From assembly GCA_030374805.1 (NCBI GenBank), contig JARGSG010000196.1, forward strand, positions 352,261 through 416,260: 64,000 nt of DNA. Reading direction: 5' to 3'. Of this stretch, positions 1 to 8,975 are shown piece by piece. Within the stretch, counting starts at the first letter, position 1, and each line of letters starts with the position of its first letter. The stretch comes from Gracilaria gracilis. Taxonomy: Eukaryota; Rhodophyta; Florideophyceae; Gracilariales; Gracilariaceae. A program made the translations under genes and the position numbers. The notes under the pieces were generated by a model. That model was not told where the DNA came from, did no database searches, and saw only the letters and a list, made by a program, of their open reading frames with translations.

Positions 1-1
1 A

Positions 2-637
2 GATGAAAACAAAATTGCTTACGCTTCAACGTTATTAACTGGGACTGCCGCAATTTGGTGGTACACAACGCTAAAATCCCAGCAACGCCCCACGACATGG
101 GATGACTTTGGGGCGGCATTACGAAAAGAGTTTATTCCTGAGGACCATGCCAGGCAGGCACGGGATAAACTTCGATCATCCAAGCAAGTTACTACTGTCT
201 CTAGGTATCTGTCAGATTTCCGCAATATCATTCTTACTATTCCGGACATTAGTGACAGCGAGAAGCTCGACAAGTTTGTTAGTGGTTTGAAGGGTAATAT
301 CCAGTTTGAGGTCCGAAAATCAAGCTGTTGTGACTTTGAAGAGGCCACAAAAATTGCCATGCGTGTCGAAGCTGCCTTTCTTGGCAGCTCGTTGAAGGAC
401 GTTCAACATACTACTCAGGAAAATGTCCCAGAAGCAATGGAAATTGGCAATTCTGCCGCTGGTGTGAGAGGGAAATCCAAGCAGCGTCTGTACGATATCA
501 AGAACAACGCCTGCTTTACTTGTCACAAACCAGGATGCCGTCCTTGGAAGCATAGGCGCCAGACTGAATCAATCAAAGTCGACAACATCGAGAGTAGTGA
601 GCAGGTTGACGTAGATTCGGACAGCTCGGAAAACTAG
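2..637 (+). CDS. gag: Gag protein of gypsy element (5' partial)
   Basis: Frame 2 is open from the window edge to a TAG at 635-637. The first 95 codons match the Retrotrans_gag capsid domain: an AIWWY motif is followed by TWDDF, ALRKEF and a leucine- and aspartate-rich helical region. Near the C-terminus sits a zinc-knuckle-like CX2CX4CX4H motif (CFTCHKPGCRPWKH), in which the last two ligands are swapped relative to the usual CX2CX4HX4C. The tail is acidic and serine-rich. Pol follows in the -1 frame and overlaps gag from 610 to 637, so a Gag-Pol fusion by -1 frameshifting is possible. The start codon lies outside the window. Confidence 0.8.
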   Translation, partial: DENKIAYASTLLTGTAAIWWYTTLKSQQRPTTWDDFGAALRKEFIPEDHARQARDKLRSSKQVTTVSRYLSDFRNIILTIPDISDSEKLDKFVSGLKGNIQFEVRKSSCCDFEEATKIAMRVEAAFLGSSLKDVQHTTQENVPEAMEIGNSAAGVRGKSKQRLYDIKNNACFTCHKPGCRPWKHRRQTESIKVDNIESSEQVDVDSDSSEN

Positions 638-678
638 GACGTCCTTTTAGAAGTAAGAAGTGCACGTTAAAAGGACAA

Positions 679-3600
679 TTGCTTAAGAATGACGTGTCGA
701 TGCAGAACAGTGAAGGTTCTGGTCATATCCTTGGGGTTCCATGCGCCCCTTTGCTGGTAATGGATGGTTTTTTCGCCGGCATAACCGCCCGAATTCTTAA
801 AGACGATGGATGTAACACTAATGTAATATCGAAAGACTTTGTCACTCGTCATGGGAGTTCTTTGGAGTTGCGTCCAACGTTGATGGAAATAACACATTCC
901 AAAGAGGGATCTTGTGAGCTGAGCACTGATATGGTTCATGGAACCGTGTCTATCGGTAACTATTCGTATACATCCATGTGGATTGTGGCAGATTGCAGGT
1001 ATGACGTTTTGCTTGGAATGCCGTGGCATGTGGAAACCAGTCCAAAAGTAGATTATCGGTCGCGAACGATAAGTGTTGATGGTACAGTACTGAAGGCAGA
1101 AATTGTTCCTCGACAACACCGTGTGACAGTTACCAACCTGGGCGTCAAAAAGTTTCGAAGGATTATGAGGAATCCGAAACGTTCAACAGTAGCCTTCCAC
1201 TGTGTTCCCGTAGTATCTGGACGTGGTATCGTAAACAGTCACAAAGCGCAGTTGCTGGATAATGGTGATGAGGATCTTCGCTCATTGCTGGAAGAATTTG
1301 AGGACGTTTTTCAAGAGGAACTACCAGATGGACTTCCTCCTACTAGAGAGGTGGACCATTCAATTGAAGTTGACTCTGGATCTAGACCACCGCATAGGCC
1401 ATTGTATCAACTTTCACCTGCAGAACTGTTGGCGGCAAAGGAGTACATCGAGAAGCTTCTGAGAAGTGGGAAAATAAGGCGTAGTCATTCCCCTTTTGGC
1501 TCCCCACTGTTCTTTGTCAAGGAGCCAGGCCGTGAGTTGCGTGGAGTTGTAGACTACCGTGCGCTCAATAGGATAACGAAGCGAAACAACGCCCCCTTGC
1601 CGCGCTGCGATGAAATGTTCGACCGCCTCGGAAAGGCCAAGTACTTCTCAAAGTTGGATTTGAAAACAGGGTTCCATCAAATACGGATGCGCCCTGAGGA
1701 CATCGAGAAGACTGCCTTTAATACGAAGTATGGACAATTCGAGTACATGGTTATGCCGATGGGGCTTCGCAATGCCCCAGCAACGTTTCAGTCCCTAATG
1801 AACCGAGTGTTGCATGAGTATATTGATGAATTTGTTGTCGTCTACATTGACGATCTTCTGATATATAGCAACAGTAGAGAGGCACATTTAGAGCACGTAA
1901 GAGCCGTGCTGTCGCGTCTACGCGACCACAAGTTGTACGCGTCTGCAAAGAAGTGCAGTTTCATGACAAGGGAAACTGAGTTTCTTGGACTTCTCGTCAG
2001 CGATAAGGGCCTTGAGGTCAATCCGAACAAAGTGGATGTCATTCGTAACTGGCCGAAACCTCGAACTTTGACGGAACTTCGAAGTTTTATGGGACTTGTG
2101 CAATTCTTTCGAAGATTCATTAAGGGTTTCTCGTCTATTGCGACGCCGCTTACCTCCCTGACGCAAAAAGGAAAAGGAATTAGTGCATGGGACAGGGAAG
2201 CGGATATAGCGTTCGCGGCACTGAAAGAAGCTTTGATTACGGCTCCGATTCTTGTACCACCGGACTGGAATAAGGCTTTTCGGATCCATATAGATGCATC
2301 TCAGAGGGCGACGGGAGCTACGCTAACACAGTTGGATAGCGACGGTCATGACAGAGTAATTGCTTATATGTCAAGGAAGCTCTCACCGGCGGAGCAGAAC
2401 TATACTACCAACGAGAGGGAACTGCTTGGGCTCGTATTTGCTTTGCAGAGATTCCGGTGTTACATTGAAGGGTCTTCATATGAGGTTCTTACGGATAATC
2501 AGGTGGTTAAACACTTTCTAGCAAAGAAGAACATCAACAGAAGAGAGGCGCGATGGTTGGAAGTATTTGCAGCATTCAATATCAGAGAAGTTAACCTACA
2601 ACCAGGGAGAATACATGTACTGGGGGATGCACTGTCCCGAATACCAGAGACAAACAACATCAACACAGCTTCCGTTGATCTTGCGCAGGTACTAGATGGC
2701 GAAGGACTTTTCGGAGACTACGAATCTGATCAAACATTTAACCCGATATATCGGGCTCTGAAAGGAATTTGGCCGGAAGACAAGAAGGCGAAGAAACGTG
2801 TGGAGTTTTTGTTGTCTTCTTTCTCCCTAGACGGATGGAAACTTATCTATAAGGGGAAGTGCTGTATTCCTAGAAAGGCTCGGCGACAGCTCTTAGAGAT
2901 TGCGCATGACTCAAAGGTGGGAGGACATTTTGCGTTTTCGAAGACACTTGACCGACTTAAACATTATTATTGGAAGAACAAAACAAGGGACGTCCGTGAC
3001 TACTGCAATGGATGCTTTGAGTGCCAGAGAAACAAGGACCATCAAGGCCTTCAACTTAATGATCCTACACCGCTACCTATTCCGACAAGACGCTGGGGCC
3101 TTCTGGCAACAGACTTTATCGTGAAACTTCCCGAAACGAAGCGTGGTTTTGATAGCATAACGACTTGGGTGGATCGTTTGTCGAGACGTGTTCACTTTAT
3201 ACCATCAAAGACCACTGATGAAGCTCCGGATGTCGCAAACACATTCTTCGCGAGGATTTTTCCCCATCATGGTCTGCCAGATGCTGTTATATCTGATCGG
3301 GACCCTAAGTTTATATCAAAGTTCTGGCAAACGCTTATGTCTCGTTGCGGCGTTAAACTGAGAATGTCATCGTCTCGTCATCCACAGACTGATGGCGCAT
3401 CGGAGGTTATGAACCGGATGGTGGAGAACTACATTAGATGTTTTTGTAACTACAACCAGGATGATTGGGATTTGCTGTTGCCCACTGCGGAGTTCGCGTA
3501 CAATTCTTCAAGGTCCGAAGACCTTGGACTGTCCCCCTTTGAAGTCGATATTGGGTGGAACCCGAAATCACCTATTGATTTCGTGCATGGAGCTCCTGTT

Positions 3601-4200
3601 GAAGTGGAATCTGTAGAACATATGCGCGCAACACTTCAAAGCGTTCTTGAAGATGCAACGTACGCCCACAAGTTGGCCAAAGCACGCCAAACGGCAGAAA
3701 GTGCCATGCACTGCAAGCGTCCGAAATATAAGGTGGGAGATGAAGTAATGATATCACACAAGCTCTTTCGAGATTTCTATTCTCGTGCCCAGCCGAAGGA
3801 GAAGTTTGCAGCCCGCCGGATGGGTCCCTTTGCTATTCTGGAGTTGATAGGAAAGAACGCAATTCGTGTCCAGTTTCCGTCACATGTGAAAGCGCACCCT
3901 GTTATACATGTCTCTTTTACCGTTCCATATAAGAAACAGCCTCAGGGCTTGGCGCAGCCAAGTAGAAAGGAGCCCTTGCCGGTGGGTGTCTCTCAAGGAA
4001 CGGAGTTGTTTGTGGTAGAGAAAATTCTCGCACATCGAAAACGTGGTCGTGGATATCAATGGCTAACGCTGATGAAAGATGCACCATTGCACGACGCGGC
4101 TTGGCAGCCCACACGAGACTTTATTGACAAAGACGGGACGAAGACGCAAGCGTTTCTGGACTACATCAAGACACATAAGCTGTTGCAACATTTGTATTGA
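679..4200 (+). CDS. pol: Pol polyprotein of Ty3/gypsy element: PR-RT-RNaseH-IN-chromodomain-like
   Basis: The frame is open from 610, with no ATG near its start, so expression by frameshift from gag is likely; numbering here counts from the TTG at 679. Aspartic protease: active-site region DDGCNTNVIS at about residue 42, with D-D-G in place of the usual D-S/T-G. Reverse transcriptase: residues about 240-480 with the YIDD catalytic box near 388. RNase H: begins near 535 (HIDAS) and includes the NERELL motif. Integrase: HHCC zinc finger near 740-785, then DDE residues near 811 (TDF), 873 (SDRDPKF) and 908 (DGASE). The last 60 residues (VEKILAHRKR through DFIDKDG) look like a chromodomain. It ends with TGA. 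No lesion is visible, so this may be a functional pol. Confidence 0.92.
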   Translation: MLKNDVSMQNSEGSGHILGVPCAPLLVMDGFFAGITARILKDDGCNTNVISKDFVTRHGSSLELRPTLMEITHSKEGSCELSTDMVHGTVSIGNYSYTSMWIVADCRYDVLLGMPWHVETSPKVDYRSRTISVDGTVLKAEIVPRQHRVTVTNLGVKKFRRIMRNPKRSTVAFHCVPVVSGRGIVNSHKAQLLDNGDEDLRSLLEEFEDVFQEELPDGLPPTREVDHSIEVDSGSRPPHRPLYQLSPAELLAAKEYIEKLLRSGKIRRSHSPFGSPLFFVKEPGRELRGVVDYRALNRITKRNNAPLPRCDEMFDRLGKAKYFSKLDLKTGFHQIRMRPEDIEKTAFNTKYGQFEYMVMPMGLRNAPATFQSLMNRVLHEYIDEFVVVYIDDLLIYSNSREAHLEHVRAVLSRLRDHKLYASAKKCSFMTRETEFLGLLVSDKGLEVNPNKVDVIRNWPKPRTLTELRSFMGLVQFFRRFIKGFSSIATPLTSLTQKGKGISAWDREADIAFAALKEALITAPILVPPDWNKAFRIHIDASQRATGATLTQLDSDGHDRVIAYMSRKLSPAEQNYTTNERELLGLVFALQRFRCYIEGSSYEVLTDNQVVKHFLAKKNINRREARWLEVFAAFNIREVNLQPGRIHVLGDALSRIPETNNINTASVDLAQVLDGEGLFGDYESDQTFNPIYRALKGIWPEDKKAKKRVEFLLSSFSLDGWKLIYKGKCCIPRKARRQLLEIAHDSKVGGHFAFSKTLDRLKHYYWKNKTRDVRDYCNGCFECQRNKDHQGLQLNDPTPLPIPTRRWGLLATDFIVKLPETKRGFDSITTWVDRLSRRVHFIPSKTTDEAPDVANTFFARIFPHHGLPDAVISDRDPKFISKFWQTLMSRCGVKLRMSSSRHPQTDGASEVMNRMVENYIRCFCNYNQDDWDLLLPTAEFAYNSSRSEDLGLSPFEVDIGWNPKSPIDFVHGAPVEVESVEHMRATLQSVLEDATYAHKLAKARQTAESAMHCKRPKYKVGDEVMISHKLFRDFYSRAQPKEKFAARRMGPFAILELIGKNAIRVQFPSHVKAHPVIHVSFTVPYKKQPQGLAQPSRKEPLPVGVSQGTELFVVEKILAHRKRGRGYQWLTLMKDAPLHDAAWQPTRDFIDKDGTKTQAFLDYIKTHKLLQHLY

Positions 4201-4567
4201 ACAGAGAGCTGCGTGAAGCATAAAAGCTGTGGGAAGACAAGGGTGCAACAGAGACTTCTGACGGAGGCGAGTAGGAGCTGACAGTGAGTGGAGCTCGGCG
4301 CACGGAAACAGGCCAGCGTGACCTGGAAATGCAGGCACCGTGCACACAGTCGCGTAATCTAGCCCGGAAGCACTCAGGAGAGTGATGTCGTGGCGGGTCT
4401 ATTGTAGTTTTGTAGTTACTTCTAGAGTGCAACTCCAGGCGGCGGTGTTCCCGCCACTTTGGGAGAGGGCTGACACGCAATGGAGCGCGCTTTAAGCGCT
4501 GACATGCAGCCGACGGGGAACTTCACCCCTTCAAATAGCCTGGAGGGCGAGACAGTAGTCGACCCTC

Positions 4568-4577
4568 GGAGGAGGGG
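4568..4577 (+). other. Candidate polypurine tract
   Basis: A ten-base all-purine run (GGAGGAGGGG) lies 370 bp after the pol stop. In gypsy elements the polypurine tract primes plus-strand DNA synthesis directly before the 3' LTR. Other purine-rich patches occur between 4200 and 4560, and without the second LTR the choice remains tentative. Confidence 0.3.
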
Positions 4578-5536
4578 TATCGAAGAACAGACGAAAGGAC
4601 GATCAGTAAACATCAGTTGTTAAACTCCAGGTGTGAGACGATTTGGAGCCGGTGTGAACCCTCTGAGATGCCATTTCTGATACAGTATTGAACTCAGCTG
4701 GGTGGTGAGGAAGAAGGTGTTGATTTGCGAGAGCACTGCAATTGCTGAGAAAGGAGCAGGGGGTGGCTGCGCTCTCTCTCTTTTGTACTGAATAATAGGC
4801 GTTAACCAGCGGGACATGTGTCTGGACAAGAGTTGCATATGTACCGGCACGTTGAATGCTGATTGAGCTCGCAACCACACGTATGTATTTGGGCTTACAT
4901 GGACGCTACATGTGATTTGTTTGAACACCATTCGGAGGGGGGTCGGAAGCTCAGCTTGAACATTGGTGTCTGATGAACGACGTAAAACCTCAGTCTATAT
5001 CTTACGCAAGGTTGAAAATGCAGATTCTATCCATAAAGTTCAAAAATAGTTGCGGGCTTTTGTTTTAAAACATTTAAAACATTAAAATGTTTTGTTTTCG
5101 CTTGCGACTGGTCTTGCAATTGGCCACGTGGCATAGAGTCAGTTGTCGATGACATGGTCAAGTGCCAAGTCACTTGGGCCTATCTCTACTCCCTTCGTAG
5201 TAGAGCCCGAGCTGCGAATAGCATTCTCGCAGCGCCGCCGTCCCCACCAGTCATCCCACCCACCAAATGGATACACTGTGGCACCTCTTAAACTCACTCA
5301 TCGTATAACCTTAGTGTCGCCGTTGCACCAGCGCCTTCATGCGCGCGCGCACCGCGTTTGCACAAGTCGCGCCGCAGCGCATTGGCCGTCGCGTCGCGCG
5401 GTCTTCCAACGCCGGCACTGCCGTCAACCTGCGCAAGCGTCTTCCCAGTCCACACCAGTGCCTGACCTTCAGCCACGCTCAGTCCGCAAGAGTTCTTTAT
5501 CGCGACGTTTTCTAGTTCGGCGCTGGCTCTCGTCTG
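4578..5536. other. Non-coding stretch, probably including the 3' LTR of the gypsy element
   Basis: No frame here resembles a known protein. The stretch contains an AT-rich patch with short inverted A/T motifs at 5057-5097. Part of it is probably the 3' LTR of the preceding retrotransposon, but the other LTR lies outside the window, so the boundary cannot be fixed. Confidence 0.4.
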
Positions 5537-5943
5537 TCAGCTGTTTTCGAAGCCCACAGATACCATTTTCGTGTACAGGCTTTCCGTCGCACCCCATTGC
5601 GCCCGTTGTTCCTTCCTTCGCAGCAGATAAAGCGCCCTACCGCGTTGCACCACGTCCGTCGAGAAGCGCGCCGTCTCCGCCATCTTTGCAGCCTGCTCAG
5701 ACCACCACACCAACTCCATATTGCACCACGTCCATCGAGAAGCGCGCCGTATCCGCTATCTTGGCAGACTACTGAGACCAGGACAACAACACCACAACGC
5801 TGCACGGCGCGCTCATGTTGGCCCCCGCTTTGAGATGTTGCATCACGTCGGCGTCGCACGCATGAGCCACGCAGTGCTCTCATGTGGCTCCAAGTCCGAA
5901 GGCGCCAACGCAGATGGCCGCTCATACGCGTGGGCATGACCAA
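5537..5943 (-). pseudogene. Decayed partial copy of the CBM20-linked protein gene
   Basis: On the minus strand this segment is a clear relative of the first half of the gene at 6474-7681. Shared peptide stretches include VVQRG, LYLLRRKEQRAQWG and TESLY. The copy is broken: matching pieces fall in different frames, and a roughly 70-bp segment is present twice in tandem, starting at 5645 and 5721. That 76-bp offset is not a multiple of three and shifts the frame. The CBM20 domain itself is absent. It looks like a tandem duplication that decayed after losing its 3' half. Confidence 0.7.
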
Positions 5944-6067
5944 GAACTTCCGCGCATGATCATATTATGGTGGCACATCTATGTCTGGTGCGATGAGGAG
6001 GACTTGTAGCTCTGGGGGTCTGGAGATTGGGACTATCTATCCACCTTCGTAGATACCGTTGGTCACT

Positions 6068-6373
6068 CTACATGGACCGTTTTGGGACCTCGTCGAGGGC
6101 TTCGCTGGTCAGTGACCATGACAACTGTGCCCGTTGGCCACGGGCACCGCGTGTGCCCGTGTTCACGTTGTCATGGGCTTGTACTATCCCAAACAGCAAG
6201 ATCTTCTCGTTTTCACCCGACCATCGGGCGACGTCTTTCACTGGTATGGTTTGTGATTCACCAATGGTGAAGTTGTCTATCGTAAGGCCGCCGCTTGGAC
6301 CACCGCTATCTATTGATACAAGCGTTATATCGCTCGCGAAAGGTATAGATCTTGCGTCTTGCGATTGAGGCAT
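6068..6373 (-). CDS. Hypothetical ORF, 101 residues, possibly the 3' exon or relic of a neighbouring gene
   Basis: An open minus-strand frame starts with ATG at 6373. Its middle (ITLVSIDSGGPSGG, then FTIGESQTIPV and LLFGIVQAHDN) has the balanced composition of real protein, but I do not recognise a family. It lies 100 bp downstream of the CBM20 gene on the same strand and might be a 3' continuation of that gene in another frame, or an unrelated relic. Its last 30 residues are arginine-rich and less convincing. Confidence 0.3.
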   Translation of the reverse strand: MPQSQDARSIPFASDITLVSIDSGGPSGGLTIDNFTIGESQTIPVKDVARWSGENEKILLFGIVQAHDNVNTGTRGARGQRAQLSWSLTSEALDEVPKRSM

Positions 6374-6473
6374 GCTGCTCGTTTACGTCTTCTGTGTCTA
6401 TGCACCAACTTCCAAACCACCACTGCCATTATCCCGGTGGTCTGGCTTGACGCCTCCCCAACCTCGTTCATGA

Positions 6474-7681
6474 TCACCGTCGCCACCGATCTTCCACACA
6501 GAAGCACAGCTCCCAGTCCACAAGCAGACGACGGTTCTCACCCGCCTCCCACAGCACAGCCCTGTCACTACTCTCGACTACATACTTGTACTCCACGCTG
6601 CCCCTCTCTACAAGCACTTCCGCGAACAGTACCGTCTCGAAAACTTCCAGTCTCACTGCTCGCCCCACTTCCCATTCTCCCAGAGCCGCGCAATTCCCGA
6701 CCACCTTCGCGCACCCTTCCGCCAACACCCGCCTCAGCTCCCCGTTAAACCCATCCAGCTCCAGCCTAAACCGCACTACCCATCCATCAAGCACCGGCTC
6801 CGGGGGAGGGCTGTACATTACTGATGAGTACAGGCTCTCTGTCTCACCCCATTGCGCCCGCTGTTCCTTCCTTCGCAGCAGATAAAGCGGGCTCCCGTAC
6901 TGCACCACATCCATCGAGAAGTCCGCCTTATCCGCGATGCCCACAGCCTGCTCCGACCACGATACCAGCACCACAACGCTGCACGGCGCGCTCATGTCGG
7001 CCACCGCTTTCAGATGTTGCATCAAGTCGGCGTCCGACGCGCCCTGCATGCGCATCAGCCACACCGTGCTCTGCAGTGGCTCGAAGTCCGAAAGCGCCAA
7101 CGCGGATGGCCACTCATCGGCGCGGGCCTCACAACGAACGTGCGTGCAGTAGTAAGCAGGCACGTCCGTTTCCGGCGCGATCAGAAAGATGCTCTGGGCA
7201 GCAAGGGAGGGAGCTCGCCCATTACCACCGCCTGTCCATAACAAAAGCGGCGGAATAACACGGCGACAGTTCCCTCAAGCTCTCGCTCCCTCGCCTGTCG
7301 CCTCTCGCACTGCTCCGGATTCCTTGTCCCACCAGTGTCAAGCTGTCTCCGGGGCGGCGAGGCGAGAGAGAGCGATTGAGAGGAGGGCGCTGAAGTTTCA
7401 CCCGACATGGCTTCGTCCTGGAGGCCACGCAGCTGGCCATTAGGGTCCATCGTACTTCCGACATGGGACGCCAAATGTGAAACGTGCGAATAAGCGGGCT
7501 GCTGAGAATTAACTGGTGCGTTAAGAATGCCATTTCCAGCGAGGGGCACGGAGTCGACTGCCGACATTCCCGGGCCTGCACGCGGAGATCGGCTGATGTT
7601 GCGAACCGCTTGCAATGGTTCCTCATGGTTCAAGACGGACGCCATGAACCTCACGACACCTTCCCATAATAAGCTTCTCAT
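6474..7681 (-). pseudogene. CBM20 starch-binding-domain protein, frame-broken
   Basis: Two overlapping minus-strand frames form one gene. The first (ATG at 7681, stop at 7181) gives a serine/proline-rich N-terminal part ending VVMGELPPLL. The second, in another frame from about 7230, carries an unrecognised domain of about 130 residues (APETDVPAYY, SDFEPLQSTVWLMRM, LYLLRRKEQRAQWG) and then a CBM20 domain: GNCAALGEWEV, EYKYVVE and VLWEAGENR, with both typical starch-contact tryptophans. CBM20 binds alpha-glucan, so a role at starch granules is likely. The copy at 52620-52900 joins the two parts in one frame and is 2 nt longer here, so a 2-nt indel separates the copies. An intron is an alternative explanation. 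Confidence 0.65.
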
Positions 7682-8640
7682 TTCGTCAGAGAAGAAAGCG
7701 CAAAGAACTTGGGTCGGCGGATATAAAGGGGTTGTTCGATACGGGATGGGGAAGAGAGGGATGGCGGGTTGGGGTGGGGGCGGGGAGGGTTCGAAAACGA
7801 CGGGGAATCCAAGCCAAGAGACGATTGAAGACAAGAGGGTTTCTCTCGCAAGTCAGAGAGCAAGTACGACGGTGAACAAGAGAACCAAATGCGGAGACCA
7901 GGGTATCACAAGTTTTTGATAGAGAAGATGCACAAATCCTTGCAGATGGTAAGTGCAGCCAATCGAATAGTTGATGTGAAGACGGAAAGATGCAAATGGC
8001 GAAGCATGACGGGCGACTTCGCAATCGTCGATCGCGTCGGCGTTCGCAACGGGCTTTTATACCCGTTCGCCAGTGCCTACTTCTCGCCTCATGTCGTAAA
8101 GAAATGCTCAAAGCAAGCGTTGTTGTGGGCATTTCGTGGTCACCAACACTCTCCAACGCTTCTTGTTCTTCGGCAATCTCTCATTATTACGTGTGCATAG
8201 CGTACGCATCTACGAAAATGTGGTGGACGCGAATGTGTGGTTGCTGCATTTCGTTGCTGAGTATTTGTCGAAGACCTCGAGTGCAGATTGCTCTCACTTA
8301 AAACGGTTGTGAAGACGGTGAGGCGGCAGTGATGATGATCATAATGATGATAGCATAGGAGAGCGCAGGTGATGCAAAGCAAAAGATGACGGCGCGAGAG
8401 TCTGTGGCTTACGTAATGAACTTGAACTGCGTCTGGTTCCTGTCGATATGGTTTGTCTCGACGAAGAGAAACGGCCGCCTGTGCGCGGGACGGGCGATCT
8501 GGTTGCGCGATCATTCCGCGTTCATGACGTTCGTAGTGTGAGGCGCGGTCTAAACAAGCGTGAATGATCGCGTGAACGCCCATCTACGGCCATTGATTGG
8601 CTTAGACGGCTTGGGGCATCAACGCCCGTGAACGCCCCGA
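7682..8640. other. Intergenic region, no supported gene
   Basis: Several frames are open here, but their composition is skewed and no family is recognisable. Contents: a TATA-like box on the minus strand at 8054-8061, a second one on the plus strand near 7725, a short GAT/ATG-rich microsatellite-like patch near 8331-8352, and a segment near 8549-8580 (GTCTAAACAAGCGTGAA) that recurs inverted near 19663-19678. Confidence 0.4.
8054..8061 (-). promoter_or_regulatory. TATA-like box upstream of the CBM20 gene
   Basis: The minus strand reads TATAAAAG here, flanked by a short inverted repeat (AACGGG..CCCGTT). It lies about 370 bp upstream of the ATG at 7681. Position and sequence fit a core promoter element, but nothing else confirms it. 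Confidence 0.3.
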
Positions 8641-8975
8641 CGCAATTTCTTAAAGGCCCCGGAGCTATAAGCAAAACCCCTACCCCAACCGGATTGTTGC
8701 ACTTGGTGATTTTCCCACCAATCGTTTAAATTCAAAGAGAGGTGTTGGCCCCACGGACCCGGATGCGCTTTAAGGTGAAGCTCGTGCATTTTAGACAACC
8801 GCACGCTACATTTCGACGGCAGTATACTCTCCTCTCACGTTCTTGCGCTCCCCCAACGCTCCAAACTGCGCTCCTTGTTACACTCAACCCTAAATTCTGC
8901 AACTTCACCCTCTCGTATATTTGCCTTAACATCTTCTTTGTGGCTGCCGTTTCGCCTTTCATTCACTTGGCTACA

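Larger units (their letters stand above)
1..4577 (+). mobile_element. Ty3/gypsy (chromovirus-like) LTR retrotransposon, 5' end outside window
   Basis: The element carries gag then pol in the order protease, reverse transcriptase, RNase H, integrase, chromodomain-like tail, which is the Ty3/gypsy order. The left edge of the window cuts gag, so the 5' LTR cannot be seen and the LTR pair cannot be compared. A purine run at 4568-4577 is the best candidate for the polypurine tract; the 3' LTR would then lie after it, but its ends are not defined. The coding frames show no internal stop or frameshift, unlike the other gypsy copies in the window, which suggests a young insertion. Confidence 0.85.

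Noticed and set aside
5143-5775. 210-codon plus-strand frame as a gene
   Set aside because: It is antisense to the decayed CBM20-linked copy and has the Ser/Pro/Arg bias of a shadow frame.
7686-8156. 156-codon minus-strand frame as a gene
   Set aside because: Arginine- and serine-skewed composition, overlap with the CBM20 gene leader, and no family resemblance.
8549-8583. Short segment resembling the inverse of 19663-19678, considered as TIRs of one element
   Set aside because: Only about 16-20 bases match, the distance is 11 kb, and the flanks give no target duplication.
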